Origin: Hyphomonadaceae bacterium UBA2389
GTDB lineage: Bacteria > Pseudomonadota > Alphaproteobacteria > Caulobacterales > Aquidulcibacteraceae
Direction of reading: 5' to 3'
Length of the DNA stretch: 9,929 nucleotides
NCBI GenBank assembly: GCA_002343395.1
Contig: DDSN01000053.1
Coordinates: 10,185-20,113 of the forward strand
The position numbers and the translations under genes were made by a program. The notes beneath the pieces are model-generated. The model was not told where the DNA came from and did not search any database. It saw only the letters and a program-made list of their open reading frames with translations. This document shows positions 1 to 8,035 of this stretch, piece after piece (the stretch's first letter is position 1; each line of letters begins with the position of its first letter).

Positions 1-1267
1 CGCTCGACGATGCGGTTGACGCCGACGATCGCGACCTCCGGGTGGTTGATCACCGGGGTCGTGACGATGCCGCCGAGCGGGCCCAGGCTGGTGACGGTGA
101 TCGTCGAGCCGGCCAGTTCGTCGCGCGCGGCCTTGCCGGTGCGCGCCGCGTCGGCCAGACGCGCGATCTCGGCGGCGGTCTGCCACAGGTCGCGCGCCTC
201 GGCGTGGCGCAGCACCGGCACGACGAGGCCGCCCTCGGTCTGCGTCGCGATGCCGACGTGCACCGCACCGAAACGCGTGACCGATCCGGCCTCGTCGTCG
301 AAACGCGCGTTGACCTGCGGGACCTCGCGCACCGCGAGCACGATCGCGCGCACGATCAGCGGCAGCACGGTCAGCCTGCCGCGGGCCTCGCCGTGGCGCG
401 CGTTGAGCTGCGCGCGCAGCGTCTCGAGCTCGGTGACGTCGACCTCCTCGACGTAGCTGAAGTGCGGGATGCGGCGCTTGGCCTCCTGCATCTTCTGCGC
501 GATGCGCCGGCGCAGCCCGATGACCGGCACGAGCTCCTCGTCGTGCCGCTCGGCCAGGCGTGGCCCCTGCGCGCCGGCCACGGGCTGGCCGCGCGTGGCG
601 ACGTAGGCGTCGAGGTCGGCGTGCGTGATGCGCCCGGCCGGGCCGCTGCCCGGCACGACCTGCAGCTCGAGGCCGAGTTCCCAGGCGCGGCGGCGGACCG
701 CCGGCGACGCAAGCGGGCGCTCGCCAGGGGCACGCAGCGCGGGAGGCGCAGCGCCGCGCGTGGAGGCCGCCACCGGCACGGCGGACCGCACCATGGCGTC
801 GTCTGCCCGCCCGTCCCGATCCGGGCGCGGCGCGCGTGCGCCCTGCGGCACGCCGGGCCCCTCACCCGTCGTCGACGCCAGGGAACCGCTCGGCGGAGCC
901 GGCACCGCTGCCGCCCCCGTCGCCGGCGACACGATCCCGGGCGATGCCGTCGACGATGCGGGGCCCGGGACCGGCGTGGCCCCGGTTCCCGACGGCGCGG
1001 ACGCGCCGGCCTTCACGTTGCCCTCGCCCTCCACCTCCAGCCGGATCAACTCGCTGCCGACGGCCATCACCTGCCCGACCGCTCCGCCGAGCGCGAGCAC
1101 GGTGCCGCGCACCGGCGACGGGATCTCGACGGTGGCCTTGTCGGTCATCACGTCGGCGAGCACCTGGTCCTCGCCGACCAGGTCGCCGGGCTGCACGTGC
1201 CAGGCGACGAGTTCGACCTCGGCGATGCCTTCGCCGATGTCGGGCATCTTGATCACGTACGTGCCCA

Positions 1268-1271
<4 letters not shown>
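1..1271 (-). CDS. bkdB: Branched-chain 2-oxoacid dehydrogenase E2 (dihydrolipoamide acyltransferase), 3' end cut by window edge
   Basis: E2 core subunit: it takes the acyl group made by E1 on a lipoyl arm and transfers it to CoA. I translated 423 complete codons. Residues about 3-80 are a single lipoyl domain with the DKATVEI motif (lipoyl-lysine K45). Residues about 84-183 are an Ala/Pro/Gly/Ser-rich flexible linker. Residues about 186-223 are the peripheral subunit-binding domain (LASPAVRRRAWELGLEL... GRITHADLDAY). From about 245 the acyltransferase domain begins and contains IPHFSYVEEVDVTELE and TTPVINHPEVAIVGVNRIVE. The expected C-terminal active-site motif (HxxxDG) lies beyond the edge, so catalysis cannot be checked. 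The start ATG (1271) overlaps the E1-beta stop as ATGA; a second ATG follows at 1268. The gene lies in the very GC-rich part of the window. Branched-chain rather than pyruvate specificity is inferred from the leucine dehydrogenase and E1 neighbours. Confidence 0.93.
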
Positions 1272-2320
<1,049 letters not shown>

Positions 2321-2324
2321 CGCC

Positions 2325-3560
2325 TCAGACCCCCAGTTGCTGGCGCTGCAGCCGCAGGTGCCAGGGCATGCGCTCGAAGACGTCGTCGAACATCGTCGCC
2401 GGGCTCGGGATGTGGCCGTCGAGCAGCGTGCCGTGGCTCTCGGCCTCCTTCTGCGCCGCGGCGACCTCGGCCTCGAGTTCCTGCCGTGCCTGCTCGTGCT
2501 GGGCCTCGGACCACTCGCCCAGCCCGATCAGGTGCGCCTTCAGCCGCACGATCGGGTCGCCGAGCGGGAAACGCTGCCAGTCGTCGGCGGGACGGTACTT
2601 GGACGGGTCGTCGGAGGTGGAGTGCGCGCCGGCGCGGTAGCTCACCCACTCGATCAGCGTCGGCCCGAGGTTGCCGCGCGCCCGCTCGGCGGCCCAGCGC
2701 GACGCGGCGTACACGGCGAGGAAGTCGTTGCCGTCGACGCGCAGGCTGGCGATGCCGCAACCGACGCCGCGCGCCGCGAAGGTGGTCGACTCGCCCCCGG
2801 CGATCGCCTGGAACGACGAGATCGCCCACTGGTTGTTGACCACGTTCAGGATCACCGGCGCGCGGTAGACGTGGGCGAAGGTCAGCGCGGTGTGGAAGTC
2901 GCTCTCGGCGGTGGAGCCGTCGCCGATCCAGCCGGAGGCGATCTTCGTGTCGCCGGCGATCGCCGAGGCCATCGCCCAGCCCACCGCCTGCGGAACCTGC
3001 GTCGCCAGGTTTCCTGACACGGTGAAGAAGCCGTCCTTCTTGGAGGAATACATCACGGGCAGCTGCCGGCCCCGCATCGGGTCGCGCGCATTTGAGTAGA
3101 TCTGACACATCATGTCGAAGATCGGATAGTCGCGCGCGATTAGAACGCCCTGCTGACGATAACTCGGAAAGCACATGTCGTCGGAGTTGAGAGCCAGCGC
3201 CTGCGCCACGGAGATCGCTTCCTCGCCGAAGCTCTGCATGTAAAAGCTGGTCTTGCCTTGGCGCTGGGCGCGATACATGCGGTCGTCGAACGCGCGCGTC
3301 AGCAGCATGTACTTCAGGCCACGCCGCAACGCCTCGGGCGCGATGCTCGGCGCCCATGGGCCGATGGCGTTGCCGTCGAAATCAAGGACGCGAATAAGGC
3401 CGTACGCGAAGTCGCGCAGCTCGGCGGCGCTCGCGTCCAGTTCGGGTTTCGGCGTCTCGCCTGGTTCCGGGAACGACCATCCGGAGAAATCCGGCTTGTC
3501 GCCAGGGCGCGCATGTGGCGCTGGCACATGCAGATCAAGCGCGTTCGATGTGCGGCTCAT
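2325..3560 (-). CDS. bkdA1: Branched-chain 2-oxoacid dehydrogenase E1 component, alpha subunit
   Basis: Alpha subunit of E1, 411 aa. With the beta subunit it decarboxylates branched-chain 2-oxoacids on thiamine diphosphate and acylates E2. The ThDP motif is clear: GDG at 213-215, then NN at 242-243 (VILNVVNNQWAIS). The family's conserved loop YRAGAHSTSDDPSKYR is at 308-323. The N-terminal LHVPAPHARPG resembles bacterial BkdA1 proteins of the Pseudomonas type. I chose the ATG at 3560 because a TGAGGA ribosome-binding site lies just upstream, overlapping the stop of the preceding gene. The frame is open further back to 3740, but that part only reads through the preceding gene. Around residue 178-187 (nucleotides about 3000-3020) codon usage switches abruptly from moderate to extreme GC3, with no insertion, deletion or frameshift in the protein. 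The product is recognisable on both sides of the switch. Confidence 0.93.
   Translation of the reverse strand: MSRTSNALDLHVPAPHARPGDKPDFSGWSFPEPGETPKPELDASAAELRDFAYGLIRVLDFDGNAIGPWAPSIAPEALRRGLKYMLLTRAFDDRMYRAQRQGKTSFYMQSFGEEAISVAQALALNSDDMCFPSYRQQGVLIARDYPIFDMMCQIYSNARDPMRGRQLPVMYSSKKDGFFTVSGNLATQVPQAVGWAMASAIAGDTKIASGWIGDGSTAESDFHTALTFAHVYRAPVILNVVNNQWAISSFQAIAGGESTTFAARGVGCGIASLRVDGNDFLAVYAASRWAAERARGNLGPTLIEWVSYRAGAHSTSDDPSKYRPADDWQRFPLGDPIVRLKAHLIGLGEWSEAQHEQARQELEAEVAAAQKEAESHGTLLDGHIPSPATMFDDVFERMPWHLRLQRQQLGV
2990..3030. other. Abrupt base-composition step inside bkdA1 (recombination or assembly junction)
   Basis: Hand counts in E1-alpha: 2461-3000 is 390/540 GC (72%), with 174/180 third positions G or C (97%). 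3001-3300 is 179/300 GC (60%), and third positions in 3001-3558 are 148/186 G or C (80%). The step falls in the conserved segment FFTVSGNLATQVPQAVGWAM. The whole left part (E1-beta, E2) keeps the high-GC style. The sequence alone cannot tell a true recombination junction from a join between two organisms made during assembly. Confidence 0.75.
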
Positions 3561-3564
3561 GGCG

Positions 3565-3570
3565 TCCTCA
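3565..3570 (-). promoter_or_regulatory. Ribosome-binding site of bkdA1 overlapping the upstream stop codon
   Basis: On the minus strand TGAGGA precedes the E1-alpha ATG by 4 nt. Its TGA is the stop codon of the leucine dehydrogenase gene. This arrangement fixes the E1-alpha start at 3560 and suggests termination-reinitiation coupling between the two genes. Confidence 0.6.
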
Positions 3571-4599
3571 AGCTCTGCCGGCGGCGGCGATGCGATCGCG
3601 AACGATGCGGTCCGCGGCTTGATGCGGCGCCATCCCCTCGGCTCTGGCGGTTTCCAACACCCGCAGCAACCGCCGCGGGATCGCGCGCACCCTGGCGTCG
3701 ACCTGCGCTTCGCTTTCGCCGAGGTACTCCGCCGATACATTGATGATGCCGCCTGCGTTCACAACGTAATCCGGCGCATAGACGACGCCGCGAGCGACAA
3801 GGCGCGCGCCGTCTTCTTCGGTCTCAAGTTGATTATTCGCGGCGCCGCAAACGATCGGCGAAGCGATTTCTGGAATCGTCCGCGCGTTTAGACCCGCTCC
3901 GAGCGCGTTGGGCGAGAACACGTCCGCCTTTACGCGATGGATCTGATCGACCGGCGCCAAAGCAGCGCCAAGGCTTGTCGCGCGTTCGGCATTAGCGGCG
4001 TTCACATCCGCGACGATGAGACGTGCGCCCTCAGCGGCCAACAGTTTGCACAATCCAAACCCTACCGCGCCCGCCCCCTGCACCGCGATCGTGCGATCAC
4101 GGAGTGATCCATCGAGCAGCGCCTGGATCGAAAGAAAGACGCCGAGCGACGTCCAAGGGCTCGGGTCGCCGCCGGCGCGCCCATCCTCTTTCGGTAATCC
4201 GGCGACGTAGGATGTGCGGCGCGCGATCGAGCGCATGTCGTCAACGGTGGCGCCCACGTCCTCCGCGGTCACATAACGCCCGCCCAGCTGCTCAACAGCT
4301 TCGCCGAAGCGCTCCATGCAGGCCGCGCGGTCGACGCCCATGCGATAGATCACGCCTTTACCGCCGCCCATGGGCAGTTCGGCCATTGCGTTCTTGTAGG
4401 TCATGCCGCGCGATAGACGCAGCGCATCAGTGAGCGCTTCCTCGTCTTTGCCATAACGCCAAATCCTGCAGCCGCCGCCCGCTGGGCCAAGCGCCGTGGA
4501 GTGCAGCGCGATAATCGCGGAGAAGCCGAGGCGGCCGTCGTTGACGAAAACCACCTCTTCGTGCCCGTCGAAGGAGGCATGCGAGCGATAGTCCATCAT
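3568..4599 (-). CDS. Leucine dehydrogenase-type Glu/Leu/Phe/Val dehydrogenase
   Basis: NAD-dependent oxidative deaminase of branched-chain amino acids, 343 aa, slightly shorter than Bacillus leucine dehydrogenase. Visible features are the substrate-pocket glycine-rich stretch LGPAGGGCRIW (38-48), MTYKNAMAELPMGGGKGVI with lysines K69 and K81 (equivalent to the substrate-binding and catalytic lysines K68/K80 of the Bacillus enzyme), and TAEDVG (111-116). These are followed by the Rossmann motif GAGAVG (175-180) with ADVN after the second strand, and CGAANNQLE plus DYVVNAGGIINVSAEY near the C-terminus. It is the first gene of the operon, 7 bp before E1-alpha, and would supply the 2-oxoacids that the complex oxidises. 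Two adjacent ATGs exist (4599, 4596); GGAG lies 11 nt upstream of the first. Leucine rather than valine or phenylalanine as the main substrate is inferred from the context. Confidence 0.9.
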   Translation of the reverse strand: MMDYRSHASFDGHEEVVFVNDGRLGFSAIIALHSTALGPAGGGCRIWRYGKDEEALTDALRLSRGMTYKNAMAELPMGGGKGVIYRMGVDRAACMERFGEAVEQLGGRYVTAEDVGATVDDMRSIARRTSYVAGLPKEDGRAGGDPSPWTSLGVFLSIQALLDGSLRDRTIAVQGAGAVGFGLCKLLAAEGARLIVADVNAANAERATSLGAALAPVDQIHRVKADVFSPNALGAGLNARTIPEIASPIVCGAANNQLETEEDGARLVARGVVYAPDYVVNAGGIINVSAEYLGESEAQVDARVRAIPRRLLRVLETARAEGMAPHQAADRIVRDRIAAAGRA

Positions 4600-4976
4600 A
4601 ACGCGGCGAACTCCGGTGTTTGGCTGGCGTTGTGGGCGGCGCTCGCCTGGGCAACTAGCGTTTGGCCGAGGCAGGTCAGGACCCGGCGGCGGCAGGGTGG
4701 CATTTGGCGCTTCGCTCCCCGCGGTCCCTTTAGAACAAGATCCGCTTTTGGCGGGGCACTACCCCGGGCGGCGCATCTACGCAACAGACGACGGCGTCCA
4801 GGCAATTTTTTGCCCATCAACGGCGTCTTTTGCCATGCGATGCCTAGTTTTACACTGTTCCAGCCAAATCCCACCAGTCCACGCTTGCGCCGCGTCGTAC
4901 TGGCGAGAACTGCCGTTTCCGGCTCCCCAACCCCAGCGCTGTCGCCGACCTCCCGGGGTCACGCTAAGAAGCGCGG
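4600..4976. other. Divergent intergenic region between the leucine dehydrogenase operon and the SDR gene
   Basis: These 377 bp between two divergent starts show no convincing gene. They should hold both promoters. GGCAA-TTTT-TTGCC (4801-4814) is a perfect inverted repeat with 5-bp arms and could be an operator. The octamer acggcgtc occurs twice (4791-4798, 4820-4827), each followed by ttttgcc at different spacing (4808-4814, 4828-4834). On the plus strand, TTGCCA (4831-4836) and TACACT (4852-4857) resemble -35 and -10 boxes but are only 15 bp apart, so this is a weak promoter guess for the SDR. No regulator gene (such as an Lrp-type BkdR) lies in the window to support an operator assignment. 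Confidence 0.5.
4801..4814. repeat. Short inverted repeat, candidate operator
   Basis: GGCAA and TTGCC form perfect 5-bp arms around a TTTT centre, about 200 bp upstream of the leucine dehydrogenase start and 165 bp upstream of the SDR start. It is too short to be significant by itself, but it lies in an AT-richer patch of a divergent promoter region, where an operator would be expected. Confidence 0.25.
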
Positions 4977-5684
4977 ATGATCGACTTTACCGGGCAGACC
5001 ATCATCGTCACCGGCGCGGCAGGCAATGTCGGCCAAGCCCTCGCCATCAAGCTCAGCGCGCTCAGCGCCAACTTGGCGCTTGCCGACATGGACGAAAATC
5101 GCCTGCGTGCGAGCGCGAAGCAATTGGGCGCCGCGCCGCTCCTTATCGCGGGCGCCGACGCCCGCACCGAGGACGGGGCGAACCGGATCGCGCATGAGTG
5201 TTTGGCGCGCTTTTCCCGCATCGACGGCCTGGCTAACACTGTAGGCGCGTTTCAACTAAAGAACGTCGCCGATGGCGCGGCAGAGGATTGGCGCGCGCTC
5301 ATGGATTTAAACGCGTTGACGGCGCTGCGGCTGTCGCAGGCCGTCCTGCCCGCAATGGTGGCGCGGAGCTATGGTCGGATCGTGCATATCGCCGCCGGCG
5401 CGGGAGCACGGAGTTTCGCAGGCGCCGGCGTCTACGCCGCCTCCAAGGCCGCCGTCATGCGCATCACCGAAGCACTCTCGGAAGAACACAAGGCTCAGGG
5501 CGTCACCGCCAACTGCGTCATGCCGGGTACGATCGACACGCCACAGAATCGCGCCGCCATGCCCGACGCGAACGCCTCGAAGTGGGTTCGGCCCGACGAA
5601 CTCGCCAACGTCATCGCGTTCCTGCTTTCGCGCGAAGCGTCCGCCGTGACCGGCTCGGCTGTGCCCGTGACGGGGCGGTTGTGA
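4977..5684 (+). CDS. Short-chain dehydrogenase/reductase (SDR), catalytic serine replaced
   Basis: Classical SDR of 235 aa with one Rossmann domain. It shows the cofactor motif TGAAGNVG (12-19), an aspartate after the second strand (D37, suggesting NAD rather than NADP), NTVG in place of the usual NNAG (87-90), N112, the catalytic Y153 and K157 in YAASK, and PGTIDTP (183-189). Counting 13 residues back from Y153 gives A140 (IVHIAAGAGA), where classical SDRs have the catalytic serine. I recall related SDRs (the PRK12828-like group) with the same change, so this may be a subfamily trait rather than a defect. The substrate is unknown. The divergent position next to the leucine dehydrogenase operon hints at a link to acyl-CoA or branched-chain metabolism, but this is only inference. 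AAGAAG lies just upstream of the ATG as a modest ribosome-binding site. Confidence 0.88.
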   Translation: MIDFTGQTIIVTGAAGNVGQALAIKLSALSANLALADMDENRLRASAKQLGAAPLLIAGADARTEDGANRIAHECLARFSRIDGLANTVGAFQLKNVADGAAEDWRALMDLNALTALRLSQAVLPAMVARSYGRIVHIAAGAGARSFAGAGVYAASKAAVMRITEALSEEHKAQGVTANCVMPGTIDTPQNRAAMPDANASKWVRPDELANVIAFLLSREASAVTGSAVPVTGRL

Positions 5685-5723
5685 GGCCGGGGCGTCAGCA
5701 AACCTGCCGATTTTTAGAACGCG

Positions 5724-6458
5724 CTAGTAGCAGACACGCTCGAGATAAAGGCCATCCGCCGGCGCCACAGGGCCGCACCGCGCACGATCCGCCGCCGCAA
5801 GCGCGCTCGCTAAATCGTCCGCGTTCATTCTGCCGAGCCCGACCTCCACAAGCGTACCAACCATCGAGCGCACTTGGCGGTGAAGGAAGCTGCGCGCCTC
5901 AAACCACAGCGTCACCTCATCGCCACTGCGTACAACCTCGGCGCGGTCAAGCGTCTTGATGGGACTTCGTGACTGGCACTGGCTGTCGCGAAACGAGGTA
6001 AAATCATGCTGTCCAAGGAGACGCTTTGCCGCTTCACCGATAGCGCCGCAATCCAGCTCCCGCCCGACGCGCCAAGCGCGACCGCGATCGAACGTGAGCG
6101 GCGCGCGGCGATTGATGATGCGATAACGATAGGTGCGCATGACAGCGCTAAATCGTGCGTGAAATTCCGACGGCGCGACTTCCGCACTTAGCACAGCGAT
6201 CGGATGTGGCCGCAAATGCGCGTTTAATGCTTCGCAGAGTTTCCAGCCGTCAAAGGGCTTGCTGATGTCGACGTGAGCAACCTGGCCCCGCGCATGCACA
6301 CCTGCATCCGTGCGGCCAGCGCCGATCACATCCGCGCCTTCGCCGGTAAGCTTGAACACCGCTTCCTCAAGTGCGCCTTGGACGCTCGGCCCATCCGCCA
6401 AGCGCTGCCAACCCTGAAACGGGCCGCCGTCGTACTCGATAGTGAGCTTGTACCGCAT
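5724..6458 (-). CDS. truA: tRNA pseudouridine(38-40) synthase TruA
   Basis: Isomerises uridines 38, 39 and 40 of the tRNA anticodon stem-loop to pseudouridine in the cytoplasm. The protein has 244 aa, the normal size. It starts with YKLTIEYDGGPFQGWQR and contains the catalytic motif GAGRTDAGVHARGQV, with the nucleophile aspartate D51. Further family landmarks are SEFHARFSAVMRTYRYRI, HDFTSFRDSQCQSRSPIKT and FLHRQVRSMVGTLVEVG. It is the last gene of the minus-strand def-to-truA cluster, starting 12 bp after the lipoprotein stop, and its 3' end faces the SDR gene 39 bp away. No obvious intrinsic terminator is visible in that gap. An upstream GAAG is the only ribosome-binding-like element, so translation may depend on coupling to the preceding gene. 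Confidence 0.96.
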   Translation of the reverse strand: MRYKLTIEYDGGPFQGWQRLADGPSVQGALEEAVFKLTGEGADVIGAGRTDAGVHARGQVAHVDISKPFDGWKLCEALNAHLRPHPIAVLSAEVAPSEFHARFSAVMRTYRYRIINRRAPLTFDRGRAWRVGRELDCGAIGEAAKRLLGQHDFTSFRDSQCQSRSPIKTLDRAEVVRSGDEVTLWFEARSFLHRQVRSMVGTLVEVGLGRMNADDLASALAAADRARCGPVAPADGLYLERVCY

Positions 6459-6470
6459 AACCCCACGTCT

Positions 6471-7040
6471 TCAGGCGCGGCGATACTCCAACATGGCGCA
6501 CGGCCGCGCCGACCCCGCGCCTGGCGCGCCTCCGATAACGCCAAGGACTTTCATGTCTGATTGTCCCGGGACCGCGGGCTCCCACACCACCACATGCGAA
6601 ACGATGTCAGCGGCGCAAAGGCCACGGCCGCCAGCCTTGGTTTCCTGCAGAACACGATATACGAGCACCTGCGGTTCCTCGACCGGGATCGAAAGCAGCG
6701 CACGAAGCGTTTGCCCTTGCACCAGCGTCGCAGGTGAAACAGCGCTGACAATCTGTGCTTCGACGGCCACACCAGTCGCGCCTGTCAGCGTCAAGATTTC
6801 TTGGGCGTCCGCATTCTCGTCGCCCGCGTCTGGCATCCGCGTAGCGAGCGATACGGTGAGTTGTCCGGTGGCCGCTATCGCCGCCTCATTGGCGGCGGCG
6901 AATACGCGTGACGGCTCAGTCTCTGGCGTCGGGGCCTCCAGCTGAGGCGCGCTCACCGCCTCCTGCTCAGCAGGCGCGACCTGTTGACCGCAACCAGCTA
7001 TCGCCAAACCCAAAGCAAGCACGGCTGCGCGCAGCATCAT
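6471..7040 (-). CDS. Putative lipoprotein of unknown function
   Basis: 189 aa; I do not recognise a family. The N-terminus is a classic lipoprotein signal: MMLR, a hydrophobic stretch (AAVLALGLAIAG) and a lipobox IAGC with the acylated cysteine at residue 17. A Pro/Glu/Ala-rich tether of about 40 residues follows, then a compact domain of about 120 residues (QLTVSLATRM... to the end). That domain has two cysteines (in GLCAAD and ARPCAML) that could form a disulfide, as expected of a periplasm-facing protein. I chose the ATG at 7040 because GGAGGG lies 6 nt upstream and the signal peptide then starts correctly. An upstream TTG (7091) would add 17 residues in front of the signal and is less likely. 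It lies between fmt (58-bp gap) and truA (12-bp gap), so it is probably co-transcribed with them, although nothing in it suggests a role in translation. Confidence 0.75.
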   Translation of the reverse strand: MMLRAAVLALGLAIAGCGQQVAPAEQEAVSAPQLEAPTPETEPSRVFAAANEAAIAATGQLTVSLATRMPDAGDENADAQEILTLTGATGVAVEAQIVSAVSPATLVQGQTLRALLSIPVEEPQVLVYRVLQETKAGGRGLCAADIVSHVVVWEPAVPGQSDMKVLGVIGGAPGAGSARPCAMLEYRRA

Positions 7041-7046
7041 GAACGG

Positions 7047-7052
7047 CCCTCC
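7047..7052 (-). promoter_or_regulatory. Ribosome-binding site of the lipoprotein gene
   Basis: GGAGGG on the minus strand, 6 nt before the ATG at 7040. It is one of the strongest ribosome-binding sites in the cluster and decides the start in favour of the ATG directly preceding the signal peptide. Confidence 0.65.
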
Positions 7053-7098
7053 GACATCCGCGTTCTTAGCGGTGTGAGCCGTCTGCTTCAATCATGGC

Positions 7099-8019
7099 TT
7101 AGCCAAGGCGGGCGCCTGCGGGGATAGACTGCCCGCGCAAGAATGCGTCGGCCGCCATCGGCGCGCGCCCCTCGCGTTGCACGCGCAAGACACGAACCGC
7201 GCCTTCACCGCAGGCCACGAGAAGTGCGTCATCGAGAGTCTCTCCTGGCTCGCCGGCGCCCATGCCAAGCCGCGAGTCGAGAGCCTTCATGCGCACGCCG
7301 TTGACCTCGAACCAGGCGCCGGGCGTCGGCGCAAGACCACGTATCACGCAATCGATTTCGCGCGCGGGCCGCGACCAATCAATGCGCGTTTCGGCGGGTG
7401 TGATCTTGTGCGCGTAAGTTACGCCTTCGCCTGATTGCGGCGTAGCGCGCGCTTCGCCGCGTTCCATCTTAGCCAGCACATCAATCAGTAGCGCCGCGCC
7501 AAGGGACGCCAGCCGATCATGCACACTGGCGGTGGTGTCGTCGGCCTCTATGGGGGTCTCGGCGCTCGCCAATACCGGCCCTGTGTCGAGCCCCTCTTCC
7601 ATTTGCATGATCTGAACGCCGGTGACGCGGTCGCCCGCCATGATCGCGCGCTGTATCGGCGCCGCGCCGCGCCAGCGAGGCAAAAGCGATCCATGGACGT
7701 TCAGCGCGCCGAACCTCGGCGCATCAAGGATCGCCTTCGGCAGAATGAGCCCGTAGGCGACCACGATGGCGGCGTCGAGGCCGAGCGCAGCGAATGCTGC
7801 TTGCTCAGCGAGTTTTTTCAAACTCCTTGGCGTGCGCACCGTGATGCCACGTTCGATGGCATAGGCATGCACCGGCGTTGGCCGGTCGCGTTTGCCGCGT
7901 CCCGCTGGCCGCGGAGGCTGAGAATATACGCAGGCCACATCATGGCCCGCCTCAAGCAGCGCATTCAGCGAGGGCAGGGCGAACGCCGGAGAGCCCATGA
8001 ACGCAAGGCGCATCGCCAT
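7099..8019 (-). CDS. fmt: Methionyl-tRNA formyltransferase
   Basis: Transfers the formyl group of 10-formyl-tetrahydrofolate to initiator Met-tRNA. It has 306 aa, the usual length. The N-terminal formyltransferase domain has FMGSPAFALPSLNALL, the active-site triad N107, H109 and D145 (NVHGSLLP and EEGLDTGP; E. coli N106/H108/D144), and the signature SLLPRWRGAAPIQRAI (111-126). The C-terminal domain begins around 205 (YAHKITPAETRIDW). Two in-frame ATGs are possible: 8019 (MAMRLAF) and 8013 (MRLAF). Homologues typically start M-R-I/L-x-F-M-G, which favours 8013, and neither has a clear ribosome-binding site. It follows the CADD-like gene by about 16 bp. Its folate substrate is the likely reason for the folate-related neighbour. 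Confidence 0.96.
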   Translation of the reverse strand: MAMRLAFMGSPAFALPSLNALLEAGHDVACVYSQPPRPAGRGKRDRPTPVHAYAIERGITVRTPRSLKKLAEQAAFAALGLDAAIVVAYGLILPKAILDAPRFGALNVHGSLLPRWRGAAPIQRAIMAGDRVTGVQIMQMEEGLDTGPVLASAETPIEADDTTASVHDRLASLGAALLIDVLAKMERGEARATPQSGEGVTYAHKITPAETRIDWSRPAREIDCVIRGLAPTPGAWFEVNGVRMKALDSRLGMGAGEPGETLDDALLVACGEGAVRVLRVQREGRAPMAADAFLRGQSIPAGARLG

Positions 8020-8035
8020 GGGCCGAACAGCGCGC

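Noticed and set aside
3561..3740. N-terminal extension of E1-alpha back to 3740
   Set aside because: The extra 60 residues are Arg/Pro-rich, overlap the leucine dehydrogenase gene and have no family match. The ATG at 3560 has a proper ribosome-binding site.
4733..4754. CCGC/GCGG mini-hairpin with a T-rich flank on the minus strand, possible terminator
   Set aside because: The stem is only 4 bp and the flank is not a real U-tract. It also lies upstream of a gene, where a terminator has no obvious role.
4596..4874. 92-codon minus-strand open frame in the intergenic region upstream of leucine dehydrogenase
   Set aside because: The translation has no motif and is rich in Arg, Ala and Lys, and no clear ribosome-binding site was noted. 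It overlaps the start of the next gene and probably contains the leader or promoter instead.
4977..5684. SDR considered as FabG (3-oxoacyl-ACP reductase)
   Set aside because: The catalytic serine is missing, NNAG is altered and the gene has no fatty-acid-synthesis neighbours, so the specific name is not supported.
7041..7091. Upstream TTG start for the lipoprotein
   Set aside because: It would place 17 polar residues before the signal peptide. The ATG at 7040 has GGAGGG at 6 nt and gives a standard lipoprotein N-terminus.
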